Origin: Clostridium estertheticum
GTDB taxonomy: Bacteria; Bacillota; Clostridia; Clostridiales; Clostridiaceae
Length of the DNA stretch: 64,000 nucleotides
Direction of reading: 5' to 3'
Assembly (NCBI RefSeq): GCF_026650985.1
Contig: NZ_CP086239.1
Location: 3,038,001-3,102,000, forward strand
This document shows, piece after piece, positions 16,115-24,763 of this stretch. The notes beneath the pieces were generated by a model. That model ran no database searches and was not told the DNA's origin. It saw only the letters and a list, made by a program, of their open reading frames with translations. Each line of letters begins with the position of its first letter. Within the stretch, counting starts at the first letter, position 1. The position numbers and the translations under genes were made by a program.

Positions 16115-16200
16115 TTGGCTATATAACTAATTTCCATTACCTCACTATAGAATAAACGAACTTTAAGTTGATATAACACGAGCCTGTGACATTTTTCCAT
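16115..16200. repeat. 85-base dispersed repeat, copy 1
   Basis: GGCTATAT--CTA--TTCCAT-ACCTCACTATA-AA-AAAC-AA-TTTAA-TTGATATAACA is shared with 19509-19590 at roughly 80 percent identity. Both copies follow a decayed or uncertain coding end. Confidence 0.65.
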
Positions 16201-16215
16201 TCTTTTTTGAATTGT

Positions 16216-16250
16216 AAGCATACAACAGAACTTGTTGTATGCTTTTATTT
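16216..16250 (+). terminator. Terminator
   Basis: AAGCATACAACA pairs with TGTTGTATGCTT, followed by a T-rich stretch; it ends the zinc-ribbon gene transcript. Confidence 0.85.
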
Positions 16251-16383
16251 GTTTTTGAAACCAAGATTATTGCATTTGTATACGAAAATATAATTTATAT
16301 ATTAAAATGTGAGAGAAAATATTTTTATTTACGTTATATAAAGTGTAAAAGCTTTTACAGCAACTATAAGATGGGGGAAATTT

Positions 16384-16639
16384 ATGAAAAGTAATGAAGA
16401 AAATTATATTAGGCGGCTGAAAAATAGAAAAGAAGATGCACTAGAATTTATAGTAGATAAATACTTAGCCTTAGTAAAATTTACTGTGTATAAGGTTCTA
16501 TCACCACTTAAAAGAGATGGAATTATTGAAGACGGATAAAAATGGAAAGGAAACTGAAATAAAAGCTAAAATAGATAAAAATCATCCTGAAAAAGGGGAT
16601 ATTATATTAGATAATATTGTTGTCGACTTAGATAAGTAA
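16384..16639 (+). pseudogene. Sigma-factor start joined to a different C-terminal remnant
   Basis: ATG 16384 (GGGGGA site) opens 51 codons of an ECF-type sigma factor: YIRRLKNRKEDALEFIVDKY and LALVKFTVYKVLSPLKRD match the start of region 2. It then stops at 16537. A second frame (KTDKNGKETEIKAKIDKNHP, then GDIILDNIVVDLDK) runs on to a TAA at 16637 and looks like the end of an extracytoplasmic, anti-sigma-type protein. A deletion joining a sigma gene to the end of its downstream partner would explain this. Regions 3 and 4 are gone, so no working sigma factor can be made. Confidence 0.55.
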
Positions 16640-16675
16640 ATATAATTTTAATTTAGTTTTAGATCAAATCAAAAT

Positions 16676-16712
16676 AAAGTCCTTTAGGAGAAATTTTTCT
16701 AGAGGACTTTTT
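16676..16712 (+). terminator. Terminator
   Basis: AAAGTCCT-TAG-AGAAA pairs with TTTCT-AGAGGACTTT and runs into T5. It follows the sigma/anti-sigma remnant and was probably the terminator of the original operon. Confidence 0.85.
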
Positions 16713-17046
16713 ACGCTGAATGTAACACAAGTGTGAATGAACTGCTCCCTGTCAAGTAGACAGTATAACTAATAAAAATTACTAAGGCTGTTTAACTTTT
16801 GCTGTAATCTTTAATACTGATAGGGTACCAATTTTGTTGCTGTTTCTCCATGAATTTAGTCATTTTAAGTGCTGTATTTTTTATAATATAGTACCACATA
16901 AAATGATACATTCAAAATTTAAATTGCTTAACTAAATGCTTAAAACCCTATATAAATCAACGCTTCATTTAATATAAAAATGTAGTTGTTTATGGAAAAT
17001 CGTGTATTCATTAATGGCTTTGTAAAAGAAAATTGCGACATATTAA
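16713..17046. other. Gap with repeat half-copy and unassigned debris
   Basis: It begins with a partial TGAATGTAACACAA repeat (16718). A minus-strand frame of about 22 codons near 16790-16870 (MTKFMEKQQQNWYPISIKDYS) may be a relic of another gene; I cannot identify it. The remainder is AT-rich. Confidence 0.4.
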
Positions 17047-17784
17047 CTATTGTTTTAAATCCATACAAGCGGTCAAAATAACGCTCTTATATTCATCTAA
17101 AAGAGGAAACTTATTTTTAATTGATATATCGATAATTTCATTTATTGGATATTCAATCCTTCTGTTTGCAAATTTAATTTCTTTTTTTGAAATATCTAAA
17201 ATACCATAGGATATTCTATTATCTCCATCAAGTGAATTACCAATGCTTCCCACATTGAATATCTTTTTATTATTCACTTCCCCTATAAAACAAGTATGAG
17301 AATGACCACATAAAATCACTTGTTCATTAACACCATTTATTGCTTTTCTAATTTCATCTTCTGAAACACTATCATCAATTGCTTCAACTATAGACTTTGG
17401 TGTTCCATGAACACAAAGTATTTTAAATCCATTCAGTAACAATGAATACTCGAATGGCAAATTTTTAATAAATAATATTTGTTCCTTTTTTAAATTATCC
17501 TCTGCATATTTATAATATAAATACAATTGTCGTTCTTTAACTGATGAAGGCATACAAGTCTCAGAAATCTCTTCAAACCACATATCTGTATTACCTTTAA
17601 TCCATGCCAAAATCTCTAGACTCTTATCATTTAATAGTTCCATAACCTGTGAAGGCATTGGTCCCTTCATTACCACATCGCCTAAAATGATAATTTTATT
17701 AATACCTAAATTTTTAAAATCTCTTATTGCATAACTTAATGCTATTCCATTACCATGAATATCGGACAAAACCGCTATTTTCAT
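17047..17784 (-). CDS. Metallophosphoesterase
   Basis: 245 residues from ATG 17784 (GGGGGA 7 bases upstream; an in-frame ATG at 17799 overlaps the site). Calcineurin-like motifs are complete: LSDIHGN (metal ligands Asp and His), ILGDVVMKGP (GD), IKGNTDMW (GN), CVHGTP, and CGHSHTCFIG (GHxH). These residues bind two metal ions. Relatives of this size (YfcE/MJ0936-like and YmdB-like) hydrolyse phosphodiesters or phosphomonoesters. The substrate is unknown. It is a single-gene unit on the minus strand. Confidence 0.9.
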   Translation of the reverse strand: MKIAVLSDIHGNGIALSYAIRDFKNLGINKIIILGDVVMKGPMPSQVMELLNDKSLEILAWIKGNTDMWFEEISETCMPSSVKERQLYLYYKYAEDNLKKEQILFIKNLPFEYSLLLNGFKILCVHGTPKSIVEAIDDSVSEDEIRKAINGVNEQVILCGHSHTCFIGEVNNKKIFNVGSIGNSLDGDNRISYGILDISKKEIKFANRRIEYPINEIIDISIKNKFPLLDEYKSVILTACMDLKQ

Positions 17785-17799
17785 AAAATAATCCCCCAT

Positions 17800-18137
17800 T
17801 ATTAATAAAATTCACGCTACTTCGTAAAATTTTCACTGTTGCAACATAAATGATTTATTTGATTATACCATTATTACTCTAAATTAGTAGCAAATTCACT
17901 TCGCTCAATATAGCTATTTTCCACTTTAGGATTTAAATCCTCATAGTCTCGCTAATAAATTCAGGGGTGGACAACAATTCTTATTCTAGAGTATGTTAAC
18001 CATCCCTTATAATTTATATCTTTAAAAATAATAGCAAGTCGGCCCGTTGGTCCGCCAGACCCCTAGGGGTAACGTTGACAATTCAAATCATATCTCTATC
18101 CATTCATAAAAAGTACCACAGTATTAGGTTACTACTA
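17800..18137. other. Gap with repeats and a GC-rich island
   Basis: It holds a copy of AGCAAATTCACTTCGCTC (17887-17904). At 18044-18077 there is an unusually GC-rich stretch with the hairpins GGTC-CGCCA-GACC and CCCCTAGGGG, quite unlike its AT-rich surroundings. No gene is seen. Confidence 0.45.
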
Positions 18138-18281
18138 TTATTGAACTTTACCTAAATCCCAATAAGTAGTTATTTTTTCTTTCCATACAAAACTATACTT
18201 TTCTAATAAATCTTTAGGATCTATCGGCTTTCTGCCAGTTAGTTTTTCAACAGTATCCGTTTCATCTGCCATATACCTCTT
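18138..18281 (-). pseudogene. C-terminal remnant of an NmrA-type NAD(P)-binding protein
   Basis: ADETDTVEKLTGRKPIDPKD followed by LLEKY, ending at a TAA at 18138, matches the conserved C-terminus of NmrA/SDR-like NAD(P)-binding proteins (T-TVE-LTGR-P...). The Rossmann domain is missing. Upstream, the frame shifts into an unrelated coding piece. Confidence 0.6.
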
Positions 18282-18514
18282 GCTTTAAGTTCTCTGGTTT
18301 TCATGTCTAGCATTTCATAAATATTTTCCTCATTACTATTTTCCTCAAAAATTATATCTTCTTCATTTTTATCAAAGATACAATATCTTTTATTTATATC
18401 AATAAGTTTCATCCATAGTTGCCTGTGTTCTATTTCTTTGATGTTTTGAGATTTTGGGAAAATTATTTTATTATGTTGTATGTTAATCATGTGATATAAT
18501 GGTAAGTAAATCAT
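18282..18514 (-). pseudogene. Unassigned open frame leading into the NmrA remnant
   Basis: About 75 codons (MIYLPLYHMINIQHNKIIF..., RQLWMKLIDINKRYCIFDKN, an acidic stretch, then MKTRELKARG) continue out of frame over the NmrA tail. I do not recognise it. No ribosome site precedes it. Probably part of a decayed gene brought next to the NmrA tail by deletion. Confidence 0.3.
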
Positions 18515-18590
18515 TTGGATATTCCAGTATATTTTTTATATTTTGAATGCATGGGGTACGAAAAAATATTATTAAATCGAGGTTTTTTAC

Positions 18591-19283
18591 ATGAATTATA
18601 AAAAAAAATTTTCTTCTGAGTTAGCATTGTTATTAGGTATATTATTAAATAGTTTTTGTGTGAGTTTGATGGTAAAAAGTAATTTTGGCATATCCACGAT
18701 TTCCTCAGTACCTTTTGTACTCAGCGATATTTTCAGTAAATTTTCCTTTGGATTTTGGAATTTTTTGATTCAAAGCGCATCCATTCTAATTCTGATTATC
18801 GTCACAAAAAGATTTAAAGTTGGCTATCTGATTTCCTTTGTTATTGCAGTGATCTTTAGTGAATTACTGGATTTAGATAAAATAATTTTGGCATCCTGGC
18901 CAAATACTCTTAATTGGCGTGTTATTTATTTTGTTGTGGCTTTCTTTGTTCTTACTTATGGAGCAAGTTTGTTTATTAAATGCAAATTACCGATATTACC
19001 ATTTGATACTTTTGTTCGTGACATGACACAATATCTAAAGGTGCCTGTTAAAAGGGTAAAAACTTCTTTCGACTTAGTCTGTCTGGCTATTACGTTGGCC
19101 TTTTCTCTTTCTATGCTAGGTTATATTGACGGTGTTGGCTTAGGCACCATTCTATGTGCCATTTTTACTGGTATTATTACTAATCATGTTTGCGACTATC
19201 TAGACCATCATTACAACTTCCAGCCAACAATTCATGTAGTAAAAAGAATTTTATATCGAGGCAAACCTATACAAACAAAGTAA
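18591..19283 (+). CDS. DUF6198/YczE-like integral membrane protein
   Basis: 230 residues with five or six membrane helices. LLLGILLNSFCVSLMVKSNFG with FGISTISSVPFVLS near the N-terminus and CKLPILPFDTFVRDM in the middle match the YczE/DUF6198 family, whose role is unknown (B. subtilis YczE sits beside antibiotic-synthesis genes). The ATG at 18591 has a weak site (CGAGG). Slightly higher GC than its neighbours hints at separate origin. No operon partner. Confidence 0.8.
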   Translation: MNYKKKFSSELALLLGILLNSFCVSLMVKSNFGISTISSVPFVLSDIFSKFSFGFWNFLIQSASILILIIVTKRFKVGYLISFVIAVIFSELLDLDKIILASWPNTLNWRVIYFVVAFFVLTYGASLFIKCKLPILPFDTFVRDMTQYLKVPVKRVKTSFDLVCLAITLAFSLSMLGYIDGVGLGTILCAIFTGIITNHVCDYLDHHYNFQPTIHVVKRILYRGKPIQTK

Positions 19284-19696
19284 ATAATCACGTATTTCCT
19301 TTTCTCTTAATTCTTACATAAATAATAACACTCCCTTATTTTTTATTTCGACAATAAAACTTTATAGGAAGTGTACATTCTAATAAAGTAGTATCTTATT
19401 TAAGGTGCTATTTTTTTTATTTTATTTAAGAAAAAAAGAAAATAAAAGTAATTAGCACTCGTCTACCACCGTCTTTAGCGGCTTAGTTCTTTATCCGATA
19501 CGCGAACTCTGGCTATATGCCTAGCTTCCATGACCTCACTATAAAACAAACAAATTTTAACTTGATATAACATGAACTTTTGACGTTTTATCATTATTAT
19601 TCTGACTCTTGGATAAGGCGATAGTAGTATAATTGAATAAATATTTGATGTTATACTCGTATACAAAAACTAATAAGTATAAATGGTGGAAAATGT
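19284..19696. other. Gap with dispersed repeats
   Basis: About 19455-19490 (CTACCACCGTCTTTAGCGGCTTAGTTC) resembles 25264-25291 (CTGCCACCG-TTTTAGCAGTTTAGTTC) downstream of the SASP remnant. The 85-base repeat copy 2 lies at 19509-19590. No intact gene. Confidence 0.5.
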
Positions 19697-19931
19697 ATGA
19701 CTACGCAAGGGTCATTTACTATAATACTTAATGAAAATAGGTGAATATAACAGAATTCAGTTTAATGATATTCAACATATATTTATAGGAAAAATTATAG
19801 GTGGACAAGAAATCAAAAATGGAGAAGAAACAAGTAAAGTAAAATGGTTTAAATTAAATAATTTACCTTTGCTTATGGTTCCTCATAGAAAAAAACAAAT
19901 TAAAATAAGAAATGTCACAACAGTAGCGTAG
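19697..19931 (+). pseudogene. NUDIX hydrolase with internal deletion
   Basis: ATG 19697 reads MTTQGSFTIILNENR and stops at 19742. That is the usual first strand of a NUDIX protein. An overlapping frame (19731-19931, QFNDIQHIFIGKIIGGQEI, then GEETSKVKWFKLNNLPL) is the conserved C-terminal part. The NUDIX box (GX5EX7REUXEEXGU) that binds metal and pyrophosphate is deleted between them. Inactive remnant. Confidence 0.7.
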
Positions 19932-19946
19932 TTCTAATCAATCGCT

Positions 19947-19988
19947 AAAAAGCATCTATATTTATAAATAATATAGATGCTTTTTTAT
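19947..19988 (+). terminator. Terminator
   Basis: AAAAAGCATCTATAT pairs with ATATAGATGCTTTTTT around an 8-base loop; the original terminator of the NUDIX gene. Confidence 0.88.
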
Positions 19989-20185
19989 GTGAATTTATAA
20001 GTGATTATATGTACAAAGAAGAATATTTTTTATTTTAATAGCATAATGGAATAATTTGTACAAATCAAAGCATTGCCAACTTTATAAATGTAAACATTAT
20101 ATTTTTTTACATTTTTACATTGTATTACGATGTACATAGTGATAAAATTAATTTAAGCAGTAATACGAGGTATGGAGGTGACGTT

Positions 20186-20506
20186 TTGGATAAAGAGATA
20201 ATGAAAGGTAGTGTTGATATTTTTATACTTTCAATAATTAATAAACAAGATACCTATGGTTATGAGATTGCTAAATGTATTAAGGGTAAAAGTGAGGGTG
20301 CATATTCAATGGGAGAAGGAACATTATATCCTGCATTAAAGAGGCTTGAAGGAAAGGAATTAATCAAATCATATTGGAAAGAGAATGAACTAACAGGTAA
20401 ACGAAAGTATTATATGATTACAGATGAAGGGGTATCTACATTAAATGAAAAAGTAAGTCAATGGAATAAAGTAACGGATTTAATAAATATTTTTAAGGAG
20501 GAGTAA
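20186..20506 (+). CDS. PadR-family transcriptional regulator
   Basis: 106 residues from TTG 20186, chosen because GGAGGTG lies 5 bases upstream; the frame opens earlier, but without a site. It is a PadR winged helix: MKGSVDIFILSIINKQDTYGYEI, GEGTLYPALKRLEGKELI and KRKYYMITDEGVSTL are all typical. The protein is the short form with a single C-terminal dimerisation helix. One base separates its stop from the next gene, so the two form an operon. In this arrangement PadR proteins usually repress their own operon with the membrane partner. Confidence 0.9.
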   Translation: MDKEIMKGSVDIFILSIINKQDTYGYEIAKCIKGKSEGAYSMGEGTLYPALKRLEGKELIKSYWKENELTGKRKYYMITDEGVSTLNEKVSQWNKVTDLINIFKEE

Positions 20507-20507
20507 C

Positions 20508-21449
20508 ATGAGTGGATTTGAGGTTTATATTAAAGATATTTTAAACGAAAGAGGCATAAATGAACACGATAAAAAAGATTTGGAATTTGAGATTAAAGAC
20601 CATCTCATACTTTTGAAAAATGAATACCTAGATAAGGGATTATCAGAAAATGAGGCAATTAAATTATCAATTAAAGACTTTGGCGAAAGCAATTCTATAG
20701 GAAATAGCATTAAGAATAACTTACCCTCTCATAATAAGTACCCTGATTTTACATTTAGAGAAAAGATACAATGTCTATCAGAAATGTTCTTAATATATTT
20801 TCTTCTTTTATTCTCATGTGTAACATTTTTAGAAAAGTATGTTAATTCTATATTTTTTTATGTATGCGCGGCATTAGTGGTTACATTAACATCATTTCTC
20901 TTCATAAACAAGAAAGTAAATAACGATAAAAACAAGGTAAAAAATATAATTCGTATTAATATTCAGTTCTTCATAATAGAAAAAATAGTCATGTCTTTAT
21001 TTTTTATAATTGCTTTACCTATTAGAGGTGGAACAAACATACTTGAAACAAAACTACCCTTAATGAATTTTTATATTTTTAACTGGATATATATTATAGG
21101 ATTTATATTGTTAACATTGATTTCGGTTATCATTACTAAATATGTAATGAACAAAGTAACTCATAATATTAAAAATAATTATAATAATACTATTACATCT
21201 ACGATTCTATTTATTGCATCAATATTGTTTATAATAATGTATATACTAATTCCAAATAGATTTTATGTTTTAAGAAAGATACTAATTAGTATAATGGGAT
21301 CTGACATTACAGATGTGAGTAGGAATGCATTCTTTATGGTAATTAATAATAACTTTATAATTCCTAATATAGGGTTAATAATATTAATTATACTTTGTAT
21401 TAGGTTAGTTCTTCATATAAAGAAAAAAGGATTTAAAAGTATATTATAA
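20508..21449 (+). CDS. Membrane protein with permease-prefix (HAAS-like) domain
   Basis: 313 residues. Residues 1-75 (YIKDILNERGINEHDKKDL..., LSIKDFGESNSIGNSI) match the cytoplasmic helical domain found in PadR-linked membrane proteins (permease prefix domain 1/HAAS). About seven membrane helices follow, with no recognised enzyme motif. The start overlaps the GGAGGAG at the end of the PadR gene. Role unknown; relatives sense or respond to envelope stress together with PadR. Confidence 0.75.
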   Translation: MSGFEVYIKDILNERGINEHDKKDLEFEIKDHLILLKNEYLDKGLSENEAIKLSIKDFGESNSIGNSIKNNLPSHNKYPDFTFREKIQCLSEMFLIYFLLLFSCVTFLEKYVNSIFFYVCAALVVTLTSFLFINKKVNNDKNKVKNIIRINIQFFIIEKIVMSLFFIIALPIRGGTNILETKLPLMNFYIFNWIYIIGFILLTLISVIITKYVMNKVTHNIKNNYNNTITSTILFIASILFIIMYILIPNRFYVLRKILISIMGSDITDVSRNAFFMVINNNFIIPNIGLIILIILCIRLVLHIKKKGFKSIL

Positions 21450-21455
21450 ATCTAA

Positions 21456-21629
21456 AATTACTCTGGTTTAAATAATGCTTACGAAGACGTATGTTCAATT
21501 AAAGATAGATTTAGTACATTAGTGGAGAAAATATCCGTTGAAATTATCGATGAAAATGAAGATTCAATTATAGAAATAGAAGTAAATTTAAGCACTAGGT
21601 TAATAACAAATATTCTTTTATTTCTGTAA
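21456..21629 (+). pseudogene. Start-less open frame, unidentified
   Basis: An open run of 57 codons (YSGLNNAYEDVCSIKDRFS, then a stretch rich in Ile and Glu) with no start or ribosome site. It looks like coding sequence rather than noise, but I cannot name it. Probably the end of a lost gene. Confidence 0.3.
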
Positions 21630-21717
21630 ATAAAATGAGGCTTTCCTAATTGTTAACCACTTCAGGTAGTTAACCATATTATATATCTATATATATAAAT
21701 AAATTTAGGAGGAACAT

Positions 21718-22743
21718 ATGGATTTAAATATGAATGTATGTCCACTTACATTAAATACTACAAGGATTTGTGGGAAAAGTTCTGTAGGCTTTGCCACTGA
21801 AATATCAAAAATAGGTTATTCTAATATGAATCCTAATGCAGTAATACTTATAAACAAAAATGAGGTATTTGATGGCATAGCATCTGCTCCTTTAGTTCAT
21901 TTTCCTATAAACGCCCCCATACTGCTTACAGACCCGTATAATTTGACACTGGTAACCTTAAAAGAAATTCAGAGATTATCTCCCAAAGGCTATAATGGTA
22001 TCCAAGTAATATTAGTAGGAAATATTTCTATTAACATAATAAATCAATTGAGAATTGCTGGTTTTACAAGTAAACTTATAACAGGAAATAACCATTATGA
22101 AACTGCATGTAGGATACCAGCCGAAAGAAAAGACTTTAAAAATGTCCTACTAGTTTCTGGAGAGGATTATTCCGAAGGCATTGTTTCTTCCTATTGGTCT
22201 GCACATCATGGAGATCCTATACTTTTCGTTAGAAAAAATGATATTCCTTATTGTACTTTAAATGCTATTAGAAAAATGAATGATATAAATCTGTATATAA
22301 TAGGTTCACAAAAAACTATATCTACTACAGTTGGAGAAACATTATCTAAACTAGCAAATGTAAAGCAGCTTGTTAGAATATCTGGAAGTACTCCCTATGA
22401 AATAGCTGTTAACTTTTCAAAATATAAAAGCCCTACAAGTGAATTTGGCTGGGGAAGAAATTATAAAGAAGGTCATGCTTTTTCCTTCGGCACATTAAAC
22501 AAACCCATGGAAATCGTTACTTCTGCAATTCTTGCACATATGGGAAAACATTCGCCATTACTTTTAATAAAAGGCGACAGTGTTCCTGATGTAACATCAA
22601 ATTATCTTAAGGAAGTAAAACCAGTACCTCCAATGAATATGCCACGTCCTCCATTTATGCATGGTTTTATACTAGGTAATACTAGTGATATCACTTTTGA
22701 AACACAGATTAAAATTGAAGATATTATTTCTTTAGAGCACTGA
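21718..22743 (+). CDS. CWB2 (cell wall-binding repeat 2) protein without signal peptide
   Basis: 341 residues; excellent site (TAGGAGGAACAT). Three Rossmann-like CWB2 repeats are visible: NAVILINKNEVFDGIASAPL...PILLTDPYNLT, NVLLVSGEDYSEGIVSSYWS...PILFVRKNDIP, and EIVTSAILAHMGKHSPLLLIKGD. In exported clostridial proteins CWB2 triplets hold the protein to anionic wall polymers. Here the first residues (MDLNMNVCPLTLNTTRICG) are not a signal peptide, and there is no membrane helix, so the protein appears cytosolic or spore-directed. Single gene with its own terminator. Confidence 0.88.
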   Translation: MDLNMNVCPLTLNTTRICGKSSVGFATEISKIGYSNMNPNAVILINKNEVFDGIASAPLVHFPINAPILLTDPYNLTLVTLKEIQRLSPKGYNGIQVILVGNISINIINQLRIAGFTSKLITGNNHYETACRIPAERKDFKNVLLVSGEDYSEGIVSSYWSAHHGDPILFVRKNDIPYCTLNAIRKMNDINLYIIGSQKTISTTVGETLSKLANVKQLVRISGSTPYEIAVNFSKYKSPTSEFGWGRNYKEGHAFSFGTLNKPMEIVTSAILAHMGKHSPLLLIKGDSVPDVTSNYLKEVKPVPPMNMPRPPFMHGFILGNTSDITFETQIKIEDIISLEH

Positions 22744-22751
22744 ATAAGAAT

Positions 22752-22790
22752 AAAGCTAGGTTTGTGTAAACAAATCCAGCTTTATTTTTT
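22752..22790 (+). terminator. Terminator of the CWB2 gene
   Basis: AAAGCT-GG-TTTGT pairs with ACAAA-CC-AGCTTT and is followed by a T-run. Confidence 0.85.
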
Positions 22791-22920
22791 ATATGAATAC
22801 TAAAATGAGATATATAAAATGTATATTGAATTTATTTTGGTTAATAATAACAATATAAAAATACTTAATACCATATTTATATTAAATTGTATTTTAATTA
22901 CTATATACTGATTTATATAA

Positions 22921-23121
22921 TATGATAATACAGGAGAATATATTAAGGATTTAACAAGTGGGGGTGCTGATTCAGTTATAGATTGTGTGGGTATGGATGG
23001 CAAGATGTCAACAATTGAGAAAGTAGATAGCGCACTTAAACTTCAAGTTGGCTCTAAATCTGCAATAGAAATGGCATCTCAAGCAGTACGAAAAGGCGGT
23101 ATAATTTGTTGTTTTAATTAG
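22921..23121 (+). pseudogene. Zinc alcohol dehydrogenase fragment
   Basis: 67 open codons without a start: EYIKDLTSGGADSVIDCVGM, KVDSALKLQVGSKSAIEMAS and QAVRKGGIICC, matching the NAD-binding half of glutathione-independent formaldehyde/alcohol dehydrogenases. The zinc-ligand half and the C-terminus are gone. Confidence 0.75.
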
Positions 23122-23189
23122 TAGTAGTGACATTCTCTAATTAAATAAATTTGCTCCTCCATTTATTTTTATGATATAACAAAATAATT

Positions 23190-23240
23190 ACAAATAAGAT
23201 ACTGCATTAGGATGAATGCCTAATGCGGTATCTTATTTTA
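23190..23240. terminator. Bidirectional terminator
   Basis: AAATAAGATAC-GCATTAGG pairs with CCTAATGC-GTATCTTATTT. It ends the minus-strand coat-protein operon. Confidence 0.88.
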
Positions 23241-23292
23241 TTAGAATAGTATTTGCAAATTATAATCCAATGTTTTTTTAATGTAAAATAAA

Positions 23293-23592
23293 TTATTTAT
23301 TTTCAACTGTAGTTTCAGATTTTTTATAAGTATCTGCTAATTGCTGAGAAGGTTTATTATAAGGAGTTGCCCATCCGCGATTTACAGCTAGGGCTGTTAA
23401 TGCTGAATGGCCACCTATTATGCCATTTAAGCTAGTTGAATATAACGCTCTTAGTTCAGGTGTCGAGCTTGTCAAAGTTGCAGCTAGATATGCATCTGCT
23501 GCACTTGTTGCAGAACCAATCATATTTCCAGCTATTACTTCATCATTAATATCTGTATTTCCTTTAACAATATTGTTGATTAAAGTCCCCAT
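23293..23592 (-). CDS. CotF-like spore coat protein
   Basis: 99 residues. AADAYLAATLTSSTPELRALYSTSL followed by HSALTALAVNRGW is characteristic of the CotF/coat-F family (ferritin-like helical bundle), here only the C-terminal bundle half. The tail is a polar QQLADTYKKSETTVENK. It follows the partner gene by one base, with GGAGG inside the end of that gene, so the two are co-translated. The pair looks like one ancestral coat-F gene split into two reading frames, common in clostridia. Expected in the mother cell during sporulation. Confidence 0.85.
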   Translation of the reverse strand: MGTLINNIVKGNTDINDEVIAGNMIGSATSAADAYLAATLTSSTPELRALYSTSLNGIIGGHSALTALAVNRGWATPYNKPSQQLADTYKKSETTVENK

Positions 23593-23593
23593 A

Positions 23594-23812
23594 TTATTTT
23601 GTACCTCCTGTAATTGTTACTTGGTTTTCGTTAATAAATTGTTGTACTCCTTTTATTCTTCCTTCCATTGCTAAAACTCCAGTTTCAGCTTGCTTTTGTA
23701 AATCTTCGTCGCTTATTAGTTTCTTCATTACTTTAGCAACAGCCAAACCGTCTTTTTCCATAGTTAACAAAGATGTAAGGGATAATAATTCTCCTTCTGA
23801 TAGTTGTCTCAT
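23594..23812 (-). CDS. CotF-like spore coat protein, small N-terminal partner
   Basis: 72 residues: LSEGELLSLTSLLTMEKDGL, VAKVMKKLISDEDLQKQAETG and GVQQFINENQ form two helices like the N-terminal half of coat-F proteins. GGAGGTATTAAT precedes the ATG. First gene of a two-gene operon with the 99-residue coat protein. Confidence 0.8.
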   Translation of the reverse strand: MRQLSEGELLSLTSLLTMEKDGLAVAKVMKKLISDEDLQKQAETGVLAMEGRIKGVQQFINENQVTITGGTK

Positions 23813-23930
23813 ATTAATACCTCCGAAATTATAAAATTTTACTACGTTATATTATGTGTAATATAAAAGTTATTAACCTATAAAATAGATTTAAAACAAA
23901 GTGTTTACTATAACTCATAAACCACATAAA

Positions 23931-23956
23931 AAAAGAGCCACTCAGGCTCTCTTGAA
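23931..23956 (-). terminator. Terminator
   Basis: AGAGCC-TGAGT-GGCTCT followed by T7 on the minus strand; it ends the DUF2935 remnant. Confidence 0.8.
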
Positions 23957-23977
23957 TGTTTAATGATGTGGGGATTG

Positions 23978-24250
23978 TTAAATCCTAGGTTTTGTAGGAT
24001 CACAATTAGGTGATTTTGTCTCAGAAACTGTTGCAAGCTTAGTTAAGTAATAACACTCTTCTCTATTCATGTGGTCAAGAACAAGTGGTACAAGGCTACC
24101 TAATGTTTTTTTGTCAGATATTTTATAAAGTAATATCTCAAGATATTTTTTAAAGTTTAACATTACCTTTTCTGCTGTAAAGTTTAAATCATCTAAAGCA
24201 GGAAAGCTATTGAGTCCCGTTCTAGTAAAACCACTAAATACTCCAATTAA
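23978..24250 (-). pseudogene. DUF2935 C-terminal fragment
   Basis: About 90 codons without a start (LIGVFSGFTRTGLNSFPALD... LGSLVPLVLDHMNREECYYLTKL). The DHMNREECYYL motif contains the metal-ligand pattern of DUF2935, a helical-bundle family of about 270 residues. Only the last third survives. The ATG at 24163 is internal. Confidence 0.7.
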
Positions 24251-24375
24251 TTATTATCCATATTTATTATATTACAAAGCACTCATTTTGCTACCGTATG
24301 AGAATTATCCATTTATTATAATTAGGTTTTACTGTACTTCTTAAAGAAGAACTTAATTAAAATTATTGAATATAG

Positions 24376-24403
24376 TAATATGTTATATGTTATATGTTAT
24401 ATG
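24376..24403. repeat. Short tandem repeat TTATATG x3-4
   Basis: ATATGTTATATGTTATATGTTATATGG lies directly in front of the cotJA-like ribosome site (GGAGG). Confidence 0.6.
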
Positions 24404-24413
24404 GAGGTTAAAA

Positions 24414-24531
24414 ATGGAATACGAAAATTGAGAAGTGTTCAACATCAAATAATTGTGTACCTCAAGAGACTGTAATAAAAAATGTTAGATTAGCAGCTGC
24501 TTATGTCCCTTACCAAAAACTCTGCAACTGA
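24414..24531 (+). pseudogene. cotJA-like spore coat gene, frameshifted and truncated
   Basis: ATG 24414 with a GGAGG site reads MEYEN and stops. Removing one A from the A4 run gives MEYEIEKCSTSNNCVPQETV and VRLAAAYVPYQKLC, which matches CotJA (small proteins needed to assemble CotJC in the coat). The frame then stops at 24529, where CotJA would continue with its C-terminal part. CotJB and CotJC are absent. Confidence 0.6.
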
Positions 24532-24619
24532 TTATAAAAATTATCGTTTTATTTACAAAAATCTTGATTTCAATAATTAAGAACATAATATTACCCAATA
24601 ATTTTTGGGGCTAGTTTTT

Positions 24620-24661
24620 AAATGCAAAGGCTTAGTTACTTCAGTCTTTGCATTTTTTATT
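24620..24661 (+). terminator. Terminator
   Basis: AAATGCAAAG-CT-AG pairs with a complementary CTTTGCATTT arm followed by T-rich sequence. Confidence 0.85.
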
Positions 24662-24763
24662 TTTCTGAAATTGTGTAAAATACTTTTTTAAATTTAAGAA
24701 ATAATTTAAGAGTAAAGTTCTGATATTAAATAAATGAGACCTTCTTCTACTTATATTCCATAA

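Noticed and set aside
19475-19666. Minus-strand open frame
   Set aside because: Lies across the 85-base repeat; no ribosome site and no family likeness.
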